Positions 1 through 8,070 of a DNA stretch of 64,000 nucleotides are shown piece by piece. Source of the DNA: Clostridia bacterium (GTDB lineage: Bacteria; Bacillota; Clostridia; Oscillospirales; Acutalibacteraceae); assembly GCA_017471765.1 (NCBI GenBank), contig JAFURT010000008.1, forward strand, positions 1-64,000, given 5' to 3'. The position numbers and the translations under genes were made by a program. Position 1 is the first letter of the stretch. Each line of letters starts with the position of its first letter. A model generated the notes under the pieces. The model searched no databases and was not told where the DNA came from. It saw only the letters and a list, made by a program, of their open reading frames with translations.

Positions 1-10
1 AGTGAGTATA

Positions 11-553
11 ATGACATTCTATCACGGAAGTCCCGTTGCCGATTTAACGGAATTAAAGCCGTCGTTATCTGAACATGGTAAACCGTATATTTATTTTGCG
101 ACAAATCCATTAGTTGCGCTATTGTATGCTGTAAAACCTGTTCCAAAACCATTTAGCTTTTATCCATATGGCTTTGATGGTGACGGTAATGTTGTTTATT
201 CAGAATATTTTGAAGATGCATTTAAAAAACTTTATAAAGGCAAAGTTGGCTATCTTTATGAATGTGATAACTTGAACAATACTGAGCAACCAACACAAAT
301 TAACTGTGCATATACTTGTACAGAGAATGTCAATATTGATCGAACAATTAAGATATGTGATTTATATGAGTACTTTGTTAAGTATATGGAATTAGGATTA
401 TTTAAAATAAAGAGTTTCAATAATATTTCTCAAAAAGAAATGTCATTTGTGGTGCAGGACATGAAAAACACAGTTGAAAAGTATGATTTGAAAAACAATC
501 CCAATAATCCAATGTCTATTTTTATAAACGAACATTTTCCTACAGTAATATAA
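11..553 (+). CDS. Hypothetical protein with ART-like N-terminal motif
   Basis: About 180 residues; function not recognised. It opens with FYHGSP followed some 25 residues later by IYFATNP, a spacing reminiscent of ADP-ribosyltransferase-fold proteins (an HG motif, then an aromatic/small-residue strand), but no catalytic glutamate motif can be assigned, so this is only a hint. ATG at 11 is preferred over GTG at 2, though the upstream region is cut by the window edge and the true start could lie outside. The gene is strikingly AT-rich compared with everything after 1.3 kb, which suggests a different origin. It has no membrane segment or signal peptide and stands alone. Confidence 0.55.
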   Translation: MTFYHGSPVADLTELKPSLSEHGKPYIYFATNPLVALLYAVKPVPKPFSFYPYGFDGDGNVVYSEYFEDAFKKLYKGKVGYLYECDNLNNTEQPTQINCAYTCTENVNIDRTIKICDLYEYFVKYMELGLFKIKSFNNISQKEMSFVVQDMKNTVEKYDLKNNPNNPMSIFINEHFPTVI

Positions 554-604
554 AACTATATAAAATCCTCGGTTTGTGCCCAGTTCTTTTTCGGACACGA
601 GAGA

Positions 605-646
605 CAAACGAAAATCCGTTCACGAAAGTGGACGGATTTTTGTTTG
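605..646 (+). terminator. Long hairpin terminator after the first gene
   Basis: A 19-bp stem (arms 605-623 and 628-646, two G-U pairs) closes on a GAAA loop, and its 3' arm is T-rich. It lies about 50 bases after the first stop codon and is a good intrinsic terminator. Confidence 0.65.
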
Positions 647-728
647 TATTATTCATCATTCATTAAATGAGAACGGATTTTCGAATGAATAATGAATATC
701 GAAGTCGCTTCGTTGATGAATAATGAAT
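609..728. repeat. Nested inverted and direct repeats
   Basis: A perfect 13-bp inverted repeat (609-621 and 671-683) shares its left arm with the terminator hairpin, so two competing folds are possible. Downstream lie a CGAAG-TCG-CTTCG mini-hairpin (700-712) and a direct repeat of ATGAATAATGAAT (685-697 and 716-728). The block fills the AT-rich space between the two orphan genes and may be a degenerate small repeat element. Confidence 0.5.
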
Positions 729-784
729 AATTATTGCTCCATCGACGTTTTTATGCTATAATGCAACAAAAGGTCGGTGATGAT

Positions 785-1204
785 ATGAACAAAAAACATA
801 TCGCTATTAACACGCATTTAATTCTTTGTGTTGTTCTTTTTATAGTATTTCTCGGACTTTCTATAAGTTGTGCAATAGAAAGTGAAATTGGCTTGAGTAT
901 TATGTTTGGGATATTCGTTTTGCTACCTATATTCGTGTTTGCAATTTCATCGTTATATTTTTCCTTTTCTGATGATTATGTAGAAATTGTTTACAACTTT
1001 GGGCAAAGAGAACAAATAAAGTGGACTGACATTAGAAGTATTTCGCTAATGGGGAGTTGGATTGGTGCTGGTGGAGGATCGCCACATTATGTTATTGCTT
1101 ATCCACGCAAAGATAAAAGATTGTTTTTTGTAGTTGGAGAAATACAAAAGACAAGAAAAACTAAAAAGTTTATAGAAAAGTATTATAAAAAGAAAATTGT
1201 ATAG
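785..1204 (+). CDS. Small membrane protein with PH-like C-terminal domain
   Basis: About 139 residues with two hydrophobic helices (roughly residues 10-30 and 36-60), followed by a soluble part of beta-strands in which an FSDDYVEI...WTDIRSI pattern resembles bacterial PH-like domains found after paired membrane helices. Specific function unknown. ATG at 785 is preferred over the in-frame ATG at 734 because the longer form would add a polar stretch in front of the first helix. Like its neighbour at position 11 it is AT-rich and orphan, separated by repeats on one side and a strong terminator on the other. Confidence 0.6.
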   Translation: MNKKHIAINTHLILCVVLFIVFLGLSISCAIESEIGLSIMFGIFVLLPIFVFAISSLYFSFSDDYVEIVYNFGQREQIKWTDIRSISLMGSWIGAGGGSPHYVIAYPRKDKRLFFVVGEIQKTRKTKKFIEKYYKKKIV

Positions 1205-1246
1205 AAAATCAGGTTTTTAGACCGGTTCCATTTTGCGTGTCGCTCC

Positions 1247-1282
1247 CAAAAATCCCGAACGATATTTCGTTCGGGATTTTTT
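1247..1282. terminator. Bidirectional terminator
   Basis: AAAAATCCCGAACG pairs with CGTTCGGGATTTTT around a 6-base loop, with A and T tracts on either side, between convergent genes. An outer inverted repeat (1209-1217 with 1286-1294) embraces it. Confidence 0.8.
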
Positions 1283-1330
1283 CTCAAAACCTGAAATTCC
1301 GTTGCAAAATCCATAAAAGTGTGGTACACT

Positions 1331-1693
1331 TTATTCGCTCTTGCGGAAGCGAAGTTCTTTTATCCCAATATACAGCAGGCCTATACCGAATAAACGGCGC
1401 AGCAGGTTAGTATCCAGGTCAGCCGCCAGGAGAGAAACGGGGATAGCCACCAGTACACCGGCTCCGGCACACCACAGAGCGCTTTTCCAGTCGATGGCTC
1501 GGTTGCGGATGTGGCCGATGAGGGCGGCAGGAGCACAGCCGATAAAATAGAGCAGGTTGATGCCACCGGCTGTATACTGGGAAACCCCGGCAAAGGCGGT
1601 AAGATATAACACTAGCAGTGAGCCGCCGCCGATGCCGAAGCCGCTGATGATGCCGGTAGCGATTCCCACAAGGACGGCCACGGCCGCTACCAT
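1331..1693 (-). CDS. TauE/SafE-family half-transporter, second half
   Basis: A 120-residue integral membrane protein with about four hydrophobic segments. It begins with a hydrophobic helix leading into GFGIGGGS, the glycine-rich signature that starts each repeat of TauE/SafE (sulfite/organosulfonate exporter, DUF81) proteins. The usual family member is about 250 residues with two such repeats; here one repeat is a separate gene. ATG at 1693 is chosen because it overlaps the end of the upstream half-gene by 7 bases, implying translational coupling. Likely forms a heteromeric transporter with its partner; the substrate is unknown. A longer in-frame reading to 2158 is only an antisense extension. 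Confidence 0.75.
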   Translation of the reverse strand: MVAAVAVLVGIATGIISGFGIGGGSLLVLYLTAFAGVSQYTAGGINLLYFIGCAPAALIGHIRNRAIDWKSALWCAGAGVLVAIPVSLLAADLDTNLLRRLFGIGLLYIGIKELRFRKSE

Positions 1694-2046
1694 AGCATCA
1701 CCGCCTTGACACCCCCATAGAGTATAAGCGCCCCGAACAGGCGATGAAGCCACACGGCGGGGATTTTCTTGAAGAATTTTGCAGACAGCAGGCCACCGAT
1801 GATGCCGCCGCACAGGTAGGGGAGAGCCTCCCCCCACACCGAGCCTCCACGCAGGCAAAAGATGGTGTAGGATACCACCGACAGCGGCAGGATGATAGCC
1901 ACCGAGGTGGCAAAGGCTTTCTTTTCCTCCAGTCCTACCCAGTTTATGAGCAGTGGCACCAGGGCCAGTCCGCCGCCGGCTCCGAACAGCCCATTGGCCG
2001 CACCGGCCAGCCCACCGGCGACGATACATTTCCACTTGGCGTTCAC
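1687..2046 (-). CDS. TauE/SafE-family half-transporter, first half
   Basis: About 119 residues with four hydrophobic segments; the repeat signature GLFGAGGGL lies near residue 20. It is the first half of a split TauE/SafE transporter, followed by the second half with a 7-base overlap. GTG at 2046 is preferred because a GGGGG Shine-Dalgarno stretch lies 7 bases upstream; an ATG at 2076 would add ten charged residues and has no ribosome binding site. The membrane pair probably exports a small anion such as a sulfur oxyanion; that is family knowledge, not visible here. Confidence 0.72.
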   Translation of the reverse strand: MNAKWKCIVAGGLAGAANGLFGAGGGLALVPLLINWVGLEEKKAFATSVAIILPLSVVSYTIFCLRGGSVWGEALPYLCGGIIGGLLSAKFFKKIPAVWLHRLFGALILYGGVKAVMLW

Positions 2047-2112
2047 GGCGTTGCCCCCTTTCCTTTTTGTCATCATTTTTACCCATAATTCTCAAAATAT
2101 AAGGAGTACCAC

Positions 2113-3954
2113 ATGAATAAGCAGTTGGAAAGCCTGTTTTTACAGGTGCAGAAGCCATCCCGGTATACCGGCGGCGAGCTGAACAGCGTCACCAAGAACA
2201 AGGACGAGGTGGCGGTGCGGTTTGCTTTTTGCTTCCCCGATCTGTATGAGGTGGGTATGTCTCACCTGGGGATGAAAATTCTGTACAGCCAGTTTAATAA
2301 CGAGCCGGACGTGTGGTGTGAGCGTGTGTTCACACCCGACAGCGATATGGAAGCCCTCATGCGCCAGCATGATATTCCGCTGTACGGCCTGGAGAGCCGT
2401 GACCCTATCCGGGCGTTTGATTTTATCGGCTTTACCCTGCAGTATGAGATGAGCTATACCGCCGTACTGCATATGCTGGATCTGGCCGGTGTCCCTCTGC
2501 GTGCCGCTGACCGGGACGAGGGCTTTCCCTTGGTGGTGGCCGGTGGCCCCTGTGCCTGTAACCCGGAGCCGCTGGCGGACTTTATCGACTTGTTCTTCCT
2601 CGGCGAGGGAGAAGAGGTGGATTTAGAGGTCATCAATCTCTATAAAGAACACAAGGCGAAGGGCTATAATAAAAAAGCCTTTCTGCGTGCCTGCGCAGAT
2701 ATCGAGGGGGTCTACGTTCCCTCTCTGTATGATGTAAGCTACAATGAGGACGGCACGGTTGCGGCAATTACACCGCTAGATGGAGTGCGGCCTACGGTGA
2801 AAAAGCGCATCATCAAAGATTTGAACAACTGCTATTATCCCGATTCCTTTGTGGTGCCGTATACCGATATCGTATTTGACCGGGCGCAGAGTGAGATTTT
2901 CCGTGGGTGTATCCGTGGCTGTCGCTTCTGCCAGGCCGGGTTTATCTACCGCCCGGTACGGGAGAAGTCGGTGGATACGATCGACCGGCAGAGCCACGAC
3001 CTGTGCCGGTCTACCGGCTATGAGGAGTTCTCTCTGTCCTCGCTGTCCACCAGCGACTATACCCACCTGGAGGAACTGCTGGACCGCCTGCTGGATTGGG
3101 CAGAGCCGGAGCACACCAACATCTCGCTCCCCTCTCTGCGTATCGACGGCTTTTCGGAGGAGCTGGCCAACCGGCTGAATGTTCTGCGCCGGGCGGGGTT
3201 GACCTTTGCCCCTGAAGCCGGCACCCAGCGCCTGCGGGATGCTATCAATAAAAATCTAACCGAGGAAGAAATCCTCGAGACCGTATCCAAAGCTTTCAAG
3301 GGAGGCTGGACGGCGGTAAAGCTGTATTTTATGACCGGCCTGCCCACCGAAACGCTGGAGGATATTGAGGGAATCGCCAACCTGGGCCAGAAGGTGGTCA
3401 ACGCCTTCTACGCCAATCCGGACAAGCCGAAGGGGAAGGGCGTCACGGTGTCGGTGAGTGCCTCCTGTTTTGTGCCAAAGCCCTTTACGCCTTTCCAGTG
3501 GGAGCCCCAGGATACCTTGGAGCAGTTGCAGGAAAAGCAACAGCATCTGGTGGATTCGGTGCATACCAAGAAGATTTCCCTGAGCTGGCACGATGCCAAG
3601 ACCAGCTTGCTGGAGGCGGTGCTGGCCCGTGGCGACCGGCGTCTGTGCCGGGTGCTGGAGGAAGCCCACAAGCGTGGCTTCAACCTGGATTCCTGGTCGG
3701 AGCATTTTGATTTTGACAGCTGGATGCAGGTGTTTGCGGACTGCAACCTTGACCCGGCCTTCTATGCCAACCGCCGCCGTCCCTATGAGGAGATTCTCCC
3801 TTGGGATCACCTGGATTATGGCGTGACCAAGGCATTCCTCATCCGGGAGAATAAGCTGGCCCATGAGGCGACTACCACCCCGAACTGCCGCCAGGCCTGT
3901 TCCGGCTGTGGTGCCGCTTGCTGGAAGGAGGGCGTTTGTGTTGAAAACCGTTAG
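2113..3954 (+). CDS. B12-binding-domain radical SAM protein (TIGR03960 type)
   Basis: A 613-residue radical SAM protein. The cluster motif CIRGCRFC (CX3CX2C) is at about residues 265-272, preceded by an N-terminal region of the B12-binding-like fold and followed by a TIM-barrel with LRIDGF and FAPEAGT strands typical of this family. The C-terminus is cysteine-rich (CRQACSGCGAAC). It is the large partner of the TIGR03960/TIGR03936 pair that sits next to ribosomal and RNA genes in many Clostridia. The role of the pair is unsettled, with RNA modification often suggested. An AAGGAG site precedes the ATG. The next gene starts inside its 3' end. Confidence 0.88.
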   Translation: MNKQLESLFLQVQKPSRYTGGELNSVTKNKDEVAVRFAFCFPDLYEVGMSHLGMKILYSQFNNEPDVWCERVFTPDSDMEALMRQHDIPLYGLESRDPIRAFDFIGFTLQYEMSYTAVLHMLDLAGVPLRAADRDEGFPLVVAGGPCACNPEPLADFIDLFFLGEGEEVDLEVINLYKEHKAKGYNKKAFLRACADIEGVYVPSLYDVSYNEDGTVAAITPLDGVRPTVKKRIIKDLNNCYYPDSFVVPYTDIVFDRAQSEIFRGCIRGCRFCQAGFIYRPVREKSVDTIDRQSHDLCRSTGYEEFSLSSLSTSDYTHLEELLDRLLDWAEPEHTNISLPSLRIDGFSEELANRLNVLRRAGLTFAPEAGTQRLRDAINKNLTEEEILETVSKAFKGGWTAVKLYFMTGLPTETLEDIEGIANLGQKVVNAFYANPDKPKGKGVTVSVSASCFVPKPFTPFQWEPQDTLEQLQEKQQHLVDSVHTKKISLSWHDAKTSLLEAVLARGDRRLCRVLEEAHKRGFNLDSWSEHFDFDSWMQVFADCNLDPAFYANRRRPYEEILPWDHLDYGVTKAFLIRENKLAHEATTTPNCRQACSGCGAACWKEGVCVENR

Positions 3955-4579
3955 ACTGGTATTTTCCAAGACCGGCCGGGCGAAATACGTGTCCCATCTG
4001 GATCTGGTACGCACCATGACCCGGGCTGTGCGCCGGGCAGAAATTCCGTTGTGGTATACGGAGGGGTTTAACCGCCATCCTTATCTTACCTTTGCGGCGC
4101 CGCTTTCTCTGGGCTTTGAAAGTGTAGCCGAGACGATGGATATTCGTTTGGAGGAGGATATGGACTATGCTGACCTGGTAGCTCGGCTAAATGCCGTCCT
4201 GCCGGAGGGCCTGCAGGTGCTGTCTGCCGCGGAAGCTGTCGCCAAGGCTGGTGTGCTGTCTGCGGCTACCTATCGGCTGACGCTGGATTGTCCTGCTGAG
4301 ACCGTACAAGCGGCTTTAGCGGCTCCCGAACTGCTGGTGGAAAAGAAGACAAAGAAAAAGACCATGAAGACCATTGATATCCTGCCGCATTTTGCCTCTG
4401 CCACGGTGGAGACAGGGGAGACCGGTGCCGTTATGACGGTGTCACTGCCTTGCAGTAGTGCAGAGACGGTCAATCCGTCGCTGTTCCTCACGGCGCTGAA
4501 TGCCTTTACCGGCCATGAATGGACGATGCAGGTGCTTCGGCTGGGGCTTTTTCAGGCTGATGGAACGCCATTTGCCTGA
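3938..4579 (+). CDS. TIGR03936 / DUF2344 family protein
   Basis: About 213 residues. Starts with KTVRLVFSKTGRAKYVSHLD and contains FNRHPYLTFAAPLSLG, the hallmark segments of DUF2344. In many bacteria this domain is fused to the C-terminus of the radical SAM protein encoded just upstream, so the two probably work as one enzyme. GTG at 3938 (TTG at 3941 also possible) is chosen from the AAGGAGG at 3925-3931, which lies inside the upstream gene; the 17-base overlap implies translational coupling. The upstream in-frame extension to 3863 is the radical SAM gene read in another frame. Confidence 0.85.
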   Translation: MLKTVRLVFSKTGRAKYVSHLDLVRTMTRAVRRAEIPLWYTEGFNRHPYLTFAAPLSLGFESVAETMDIRLEEDMDYADLVARLNAVLPEGLQVLSAAEAVAKAGVLSAATYRLTLDCPAETVQAALAAPELLVEKKTKKKTMKTIDILPHFASATVETGETGAVMTVSLPCSSAETVNPSLFLTALNAFTGHEWTMQVLRLGLFQADGTPFA

Positions 4580-4615
4580 AATTCGGAAAAAATTTCACTT
4601 TTTCGAAAAAAACAC

Positions 4616-4644
4616 TTGCTTTTTTATCATACGTGTGCTAATAT
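4616..4644 (+). promoter_or_regulatory. SigA-type promoter of rplS
   Basis: TTGCTT (4616-4621) and TAATAT (4639-4644) with 17-bp spacing, giving a start near 4651 and a leader of about 130 bases before rplS. Confidence 0.7.
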
Positions 4645-4651
4645 ATATCAG

Positions 4652-4760
4652 GCGTTTTTGGCCGCAAGGTCTGCTTGCAGAGCTTGTGGGGGTTAATGCC
4701 AGGCGAAAGCCGCGACATTAAAGCGGGTGGTCCTCTGCAGCGTTGCTGATATGAACATCT
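4652..4760 (+). ncRNA. Structured rplS leader, candidate L19 autoregulatory RNA
   Basis: Between the promoter and rplS the transcript can fold into nested helices: TGCAGAG (4676-4682) with CTCTGCA (4733-4739), inside it TTAATG (4693-4698) with CATTAA (4716-4721), and at the tip GGC-GAAA-GCC (4702-4711). Ribosomal protein L19 genes of Firmicutes are known to have leader RNAs; placement and shape fit, but the match to the described L19 leader was not computed. Confidence 0.6.
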
Positions 4761-4783
4761 GAAAACTTTAGGAGGAAAGAACT

Positions 4784-5128
4784 ATGGACGCATTGAAACT
4801 CATTGCCGGTGACAGCATGAAGGAGACCACTCCCGAGTTCGGTATCGGCGACACCATCCGTGTGGATGTGAAGATTCGTGAAGGCGATCGTGAGCGTATC
4901 CAGGCTTTTGAGGGCACTGTGATTGCTAAGAAGGGTAGCGGCGTGGCCGAGACCTTCACTGTTCGTCGTGTGGCGTATGGCGTTGGCGTGGAGCGTGTGT
5001 TCCCGCTGCACAGCCCCAACGTGGCGGCCGTTAAGGTCATCCGCTACGGTAAGGTTCGCCGTAGCAAGCTGTACTATCTGCGTGATCGCGTGGGTAAGGC
5101 GGCTAAGGTTAAAGAGCGAATCAAATAA
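4784..5128 (+). CDS. rplS: 50S ribosomal protein L19
   Basis: 114 residues, the usual L19 length, with [26 protein letters not shown] and the C-terminal [15 protein letters not shown]. It sits at the 30S-50S interface near the 16S rRNA bridge. A strong AGGAGG lies 7-8 bases before the ATG. It has its own promoter and structured leader and is closed by a good terminator, so it is probably mostly monocistronic, with lepB downstream starting from a separate -10 element. Confidence 0.97.
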   Translation: MDALKLIAGDSMKETTPEFGIGDTIRVDVKIREGDRERIQAFEGTVIAKKGSGVAETFTVRRVAYGVGVERVFPLHSPNVAAVKVIRYGKVRRSKLYYLRDRVGKAAKVKERIK

Positions 5129-5135
5129 TTTTTGT

Positions 5136-5163
5136 AAAAAAGGGGCTGAAAAGTCCCTTTTTT
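5136..5163 (+). terminator. Intrinsic terminator of rplS
   Basis: AAAAAAGGGGCT pairs with AGTCCCTTTTTT (one G-U) across a GAAA tetraloop; the T-run forms the 3' arm. Confidence 0.85.
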
Positions 5164-5188
5164 GCTTTATTTTGTAAAAGAAGTATGT

Positions 5189-5194
5189 TATAAT
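5189..5194 (+). promoter_or_regulatory. -10 element upstream of the lepB pair
   Basis: Perfect TATAAT about 50 bases before the first lepB; no convincing -35 at 17 bp. Just downstream an 11-bp sequence ATTATGGCTCG is tandemly duplicated (5200-5210, 5211-5221) in the presumed leader. Confidence 0.45.
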
Positions 5195-5243
5195 ACGTTA
5201 TTATGGCTCGATTATGGCTCGATGATCGGAAAGGGGTGACAGT

Positions 5244-5804
5244 ATGCACGATATAACAGGGAGTCCATCACGTTCATATGGACGAAAAGGGCTTCTGGCG
5301 GCCTTTGATTGGATGCACGCCCTTGTTGTGTCTTTGGTGGCGATTGTGTTGCTGTTTACCTTTGCGGTGCGCATCGTGGCGGTGGATGGGGATTCCATGC
5401 TCCCTACGTTACAGGACCATGACCGGCTGCTGCTGTCCTGCTTTGCTGACCGGTATGATGCCGGTGATATCGTTGTGGTGGACCGGTATACCGACGACCC
5501 GCTCATCAAGCGGGTGATTGCTGTGGCCGGGGATACGGTGCGCATCGACAACAACCGCCTGTACATCAACGGTATATACCAGCAGGAGGAATACATTATC
5601 GGCTACACCGTACAGCGTGACCTGACCGAGGAGGTCACTGTACCCGCTGGTTGCGTGTTCGTGATGGGGGATAACCGGACGATTTCCAAGGATAGCCGCA
5701 TGCATGAGATCGGTATGGTCTCCTGTAAGGATATTGTAGGCCGGGTCGTGTGTCGGGTGTGGCCTCCCAATGCGATCCGGGTATATAAGAATCTCGATAG
5801 GTAG
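5244..5804 (+). CDS. lepB: Signal peptidase I (first of two)
   Basis: 186 residues, the short Gram-positive form. One N-terminal membrane anchor (about residues 25-47) is followed by the catalytic serine motif GDSMLPTL (about residues 49-56), the catalytic lysine in LIKRVIAVAGD (about residue 91) and the box E motif MGDNR. It removes signal peptides on the outer face of the membrane. GAAAGGGG precedes the ATG. A second lepB follows immediately, and the ribosome-assembly gene ylqF after it, as in many Firmicutes. Confidence 0.94.
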   Translation: MHDITGSPSRSYGRKGLLAAFDWMHALVVSLVAIVLLFTFAVRIVAVDGDSMLPTLQDHDRLLLSCFADRYDAGDIVVVDRYTDDPLIKRVIAVAGDTVRIDNNRLYINGIYQQEEYIIGYTVQRDLTEEVTVPAGCVFVMGDNRTISKDSRMHEIGMVSCKDIVGRVVCRVWPPNAIRVYKNLDR

Positions 5805-5820
5805 AGGGGGAGAACGGTAT

Positions 5821-6381
5821 ATGTGCGAAACCCAAGAACAGATGCTGAAACGCTCCAAACAAGCGGAAAAGCGGCTTGCCTCCGGGTTTGAGTGGGTCGG
5901 GTCGGCGGTAACGGCGCTGGTTGCCGTGGCACTGATTTTTGCCTTGCTTTTCCGTGTTGTGAGTGTGGACGGCGCCTCTATGACCAACACACTGCAGCAC
6001 GGCGACCGCCTGCTGCTCAGCAGTATGCCCTACACCCCTGCGTATGGGGATGTGGTGGTCATTACCCGGAGCAATGATTCACCGCTGATTAAGCGAATTA
6101 TCGGTGTCGCAGGTGACCGAATCCGCATTGATGAGGCTACCGGTATCGTTTATCGTAATGATCTGCCTTTGACCGAGCCCTATATCCGGGAGCCTTTCAC
6201 GCCGCATAATGGGATGCTGGAGGAAGTCACCGTGCCGGAGGGGCAAGTGTTCGCCATGGGGGATAACCGTGGCGATTCCCTGGACAGCCGTATGTTGGGC
6301 TGCTTTTCGCTAGATGATGTGGTAGGGAAGACCTTTTACCGCATTTCCCCTAATCCCGGTAAAATTACGAACGGAGAGTAA
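5821..6381 (+). CDS. lepB: Signal peptidase I (second of two)
   Basis: 186 residues, paralogous to the gene 16 bases upstream. N-terminal membrane anchor near residues 25-45, serine motif VDGASMTNTL, lysine motif LIKRIIGVAGD, and MGDNRGDSLDSR. The serine box reads GASM where the first copy has GDSM, and the C-terminal half has an insertion around PYIREPF, so the copies have diverged and may prefer different substrates. ATG at 5821 follows an AGAGGGGGAGA site; the in-frame extension to 5770 lies inside the first gene and is rejected. Confidence 0.93.
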   Translation: MCETQEQMLKRSKQAEKRLASGFEWVGSAVTALVAVALIFALLFRVVSVDGASMTNTLQHGDRLLLSSMPYTPAYGDVVVITRSNDSPLIKRIIGVAGDRIRIDEATGIVYRNDLPLTEPYIREPFTPHNGMLEEVTVPEGQVFAMGDNRGDSLDSRMLGCFSLDDVVGKTFYRISPNPGKITNGE

Positions 6382-6386
6382 ATAAC

Positions 6387-7463
6387 ATGGCAGTCACACG
6401 CCGAAATCAGAATAAAAAGACCGGTGCCGGACACCCCGGCTCACGGGATAAGGCGAAGCAAACCGGCAAACGGTACGGAGCAAACGCCGGTGGACAGAAA
6501 CGGCGTCCGGAGCCGGAACAGCGTTCCCACCGTCCCCGTAAATCGGTGGATAAGTCATCAGAACCGGTCATCACGCCGGAAAACCAGCCGGATATTGCCA
6601 ATATCCAGTGGTTTCCGGGGCATATGGCTCGTACCCGGCGCAAGATTAAGGAAAGCCTGCCGCTGATTGATGCGGTGGTGGAGATTGTGGATGCCCGGAT
6701 CCCGCTGGCAAGCCGTAATCCGGAGCTGGACAGCCTGACTGGCAGAAAACCTCGGTTGGTCATTCTCAATAAGGCTGACCTGGCTGACGAGGCCGCCACC
6801 CGGCGGTGGATCGCCTATTTCCGGTCTCGAGGCCTGGCAGCATTGGCTGTGGACTGTAAAAGCGGCCGGGGCTGCAACCAGTTCCAGCCGGCTTTGCGAG
6901 AGCTACTACACGACCTGCTGGAAAAGTGGGAGAGTAAAGGTGCCAACCGCACCATCCGGGCGATGGTGGTTGGCATCCCGAATGTGGGAAAAAGCTCCTT
7001 CATCAACCGCATGAACCGTGGGGGAAAGGCCAAGGTTGAGGACAGACCCGGCGTCACCCGGATGAATCAGTGGTTTGTGACAGAGGATGGCACCCAGTTG
7101 CTGGATACCCCCGGTGTGCTGTGGCCGAAGTTTGAGGATCAGAATGTAGCTATGCGGCTGGCCTTTACCGGCGCTATTAAGGACCAGGTGCTGAATTTAG
7201 AGGAAATGGCCTGCGAATTGCTGAGCATTCTGCGTGCCGATTACACCCCTCTTCTGACTGAACGGTACAAACTCACGCCTCCTTTGACGGAGGATAGCTG
7301 GATACTGCTCCAGGAAATCGGCCGCCGCCGTGGGATGCTGGTATCCGGCGGCGAGGTGGACACCGAACGTGCGGCGATTACCGTACTGGATGAGTACCGG
7401 GGCGGTAAATTGGGCCGTATTACGCTGGAATGGCCGGATAAGGAGGGGGATTCTCATGGCTGA
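6387..7463 (+). CDS. ylqF: Ribosome biogenesis GTPase YlqF/RbgA
   Basis: 358 residues. Circularly permuted GTPase order is visible: WFPGHM, then G4 NKAD, then G1 GIPNVGKSS, then G3 DTPGVLWPK. It matures the 50S subunit in Firmicutes. Unusual is a basic, low-complexity N-terminal tail of about 70 residues (rich in R, K, G, P) ahead of the normal start of the family, probably an RNA-contacting extension. It starts 5 bases after lepB and overlaps rnhB by 8 bases, so lepB-lepB-ylqF-rnhB-yraN is one transcription unit. Confidence 0.94.
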   Translation: MAVTRRNQNKKTGAGHPGSRDKAKQTGKRYGANAGGQKRRPEPEQRSHRPRKSVDKSSEPVITPENQPDIANIQWFPGHMARTRRKIKESLPLIDAVVEIVDARIPLASRNPELDSLTGRKPRLVILNKADLADEAATRRWIAYFRSRGLAALAVDCKSGRGCNQFQPALRELLHDLLEKWESKGANRTIRAMVVGIPNVGKSSFINRMNRGGKAKVEDRPGVTRMNQWFVTEDGTQLLDTPGVLWPKFEDQNVAMRLAFTGAIKDQVLNLEEMACELLSILRADYTPLLTERYKLTPPLTEDSWILLQEIGRRRGMLVSGGEVDTERAAITVLDEYRGGKLGRITLEWPDKEGDSHG

Positions 7464-8070
7464 TTACCAATTTGATGCAGAACTGCGTGCCCATTGCGGC
7501 GGTGGCCTGTTCTGCGGCGTGGATGAGGCTGGGAGAGGCCCTTTGGCCGGCCCGGTGTATGCGGCGGCGGTGATTCTGTCCCCGGATATGCCGATTGAAG
7601 GATTAGATGACTCAAAAAAACTGTCTGAAAAGAAGCGGGAGCAACTGTTTCCCGTCATTCAGGAGAAAGCTCTGGCATGGTGCATTGCTTCTGCATCGGT
7701 AGAGGAGATAGAAGCCTACAACATTTTGGGGGCGACCTATCTGGCTATGACCCGTGCCGTGGAGGGCTTGTCCGTGGTGCCGGCAATGGCCGCCATTGAT
7801 GGTAACCGTATCCCGCCGACCTTGAAAATACCGGCTTTGACGGTTGTAAAGGGAGATGCCTTGTCACCGTCGATTGCCGCCGCCTCCATTTTAGCTAAGG
7901 TGGCTCGTGACCGGTTGCTGAAGGAATTGGACGCCCAGTATCCCGTTTACGGCTTTGCGGTACATAAGGGCTACGGCACAGCGGCCCACGTGGCCGCCCT
8001 TCGGGAGTTTGGCCCCTGTCCGATTCATCGGCCCAGTTTCTTAACTAAAATCCTGGGAGACAAGGGCTGA
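7456..8070 (+). CDS. rnhB: Ribonuclease HII
   Basis: 204 residues. The active-site segment [20 protein letters not shown] (DEAGRG) is near residue 20, followed by [11 protein letters not shown] and the ILAKVARD motif. It removes ribonucleotides from DNA and RNA primers from RNA-DNA hybrids. ATG at 7456 lies behind AAGGAGGGG inside the ylqF end; the longer in-frame reading to 7330 is a shadow of ylqF. Its TGA shares bases with the ATG of yraN. Confidence 0.95.
   Translation: MADYQFDAELRAHCGGGLFCGVDEAGRGPLAGPVYAAAVILSPDMPIEGLDDSKKLSEKKREQLFPVIQEKALAWCIASASVEEIEAYNILGATYLAMTRAVEGLSVVPAMAAIDGNRIPPTLKIPALTVVKGDALSPSIAAASILAKVARDRLLKELDAQYPVYGFAVHKGYGTAAHVAALREFGPCPIHRPSFLTKILGDKG

Noticed and set aside
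2140..2472. Minus-strand frame inside the radical SAM gene
   Set aside because: Shadow of the conserved plus-strand protein.
4500..4721. Small plus-strand frame across the rplS leader
   Set aside because: It begins inside the DUF2344 gene, spans the promoter and leader helices and has no ribosome binding site.
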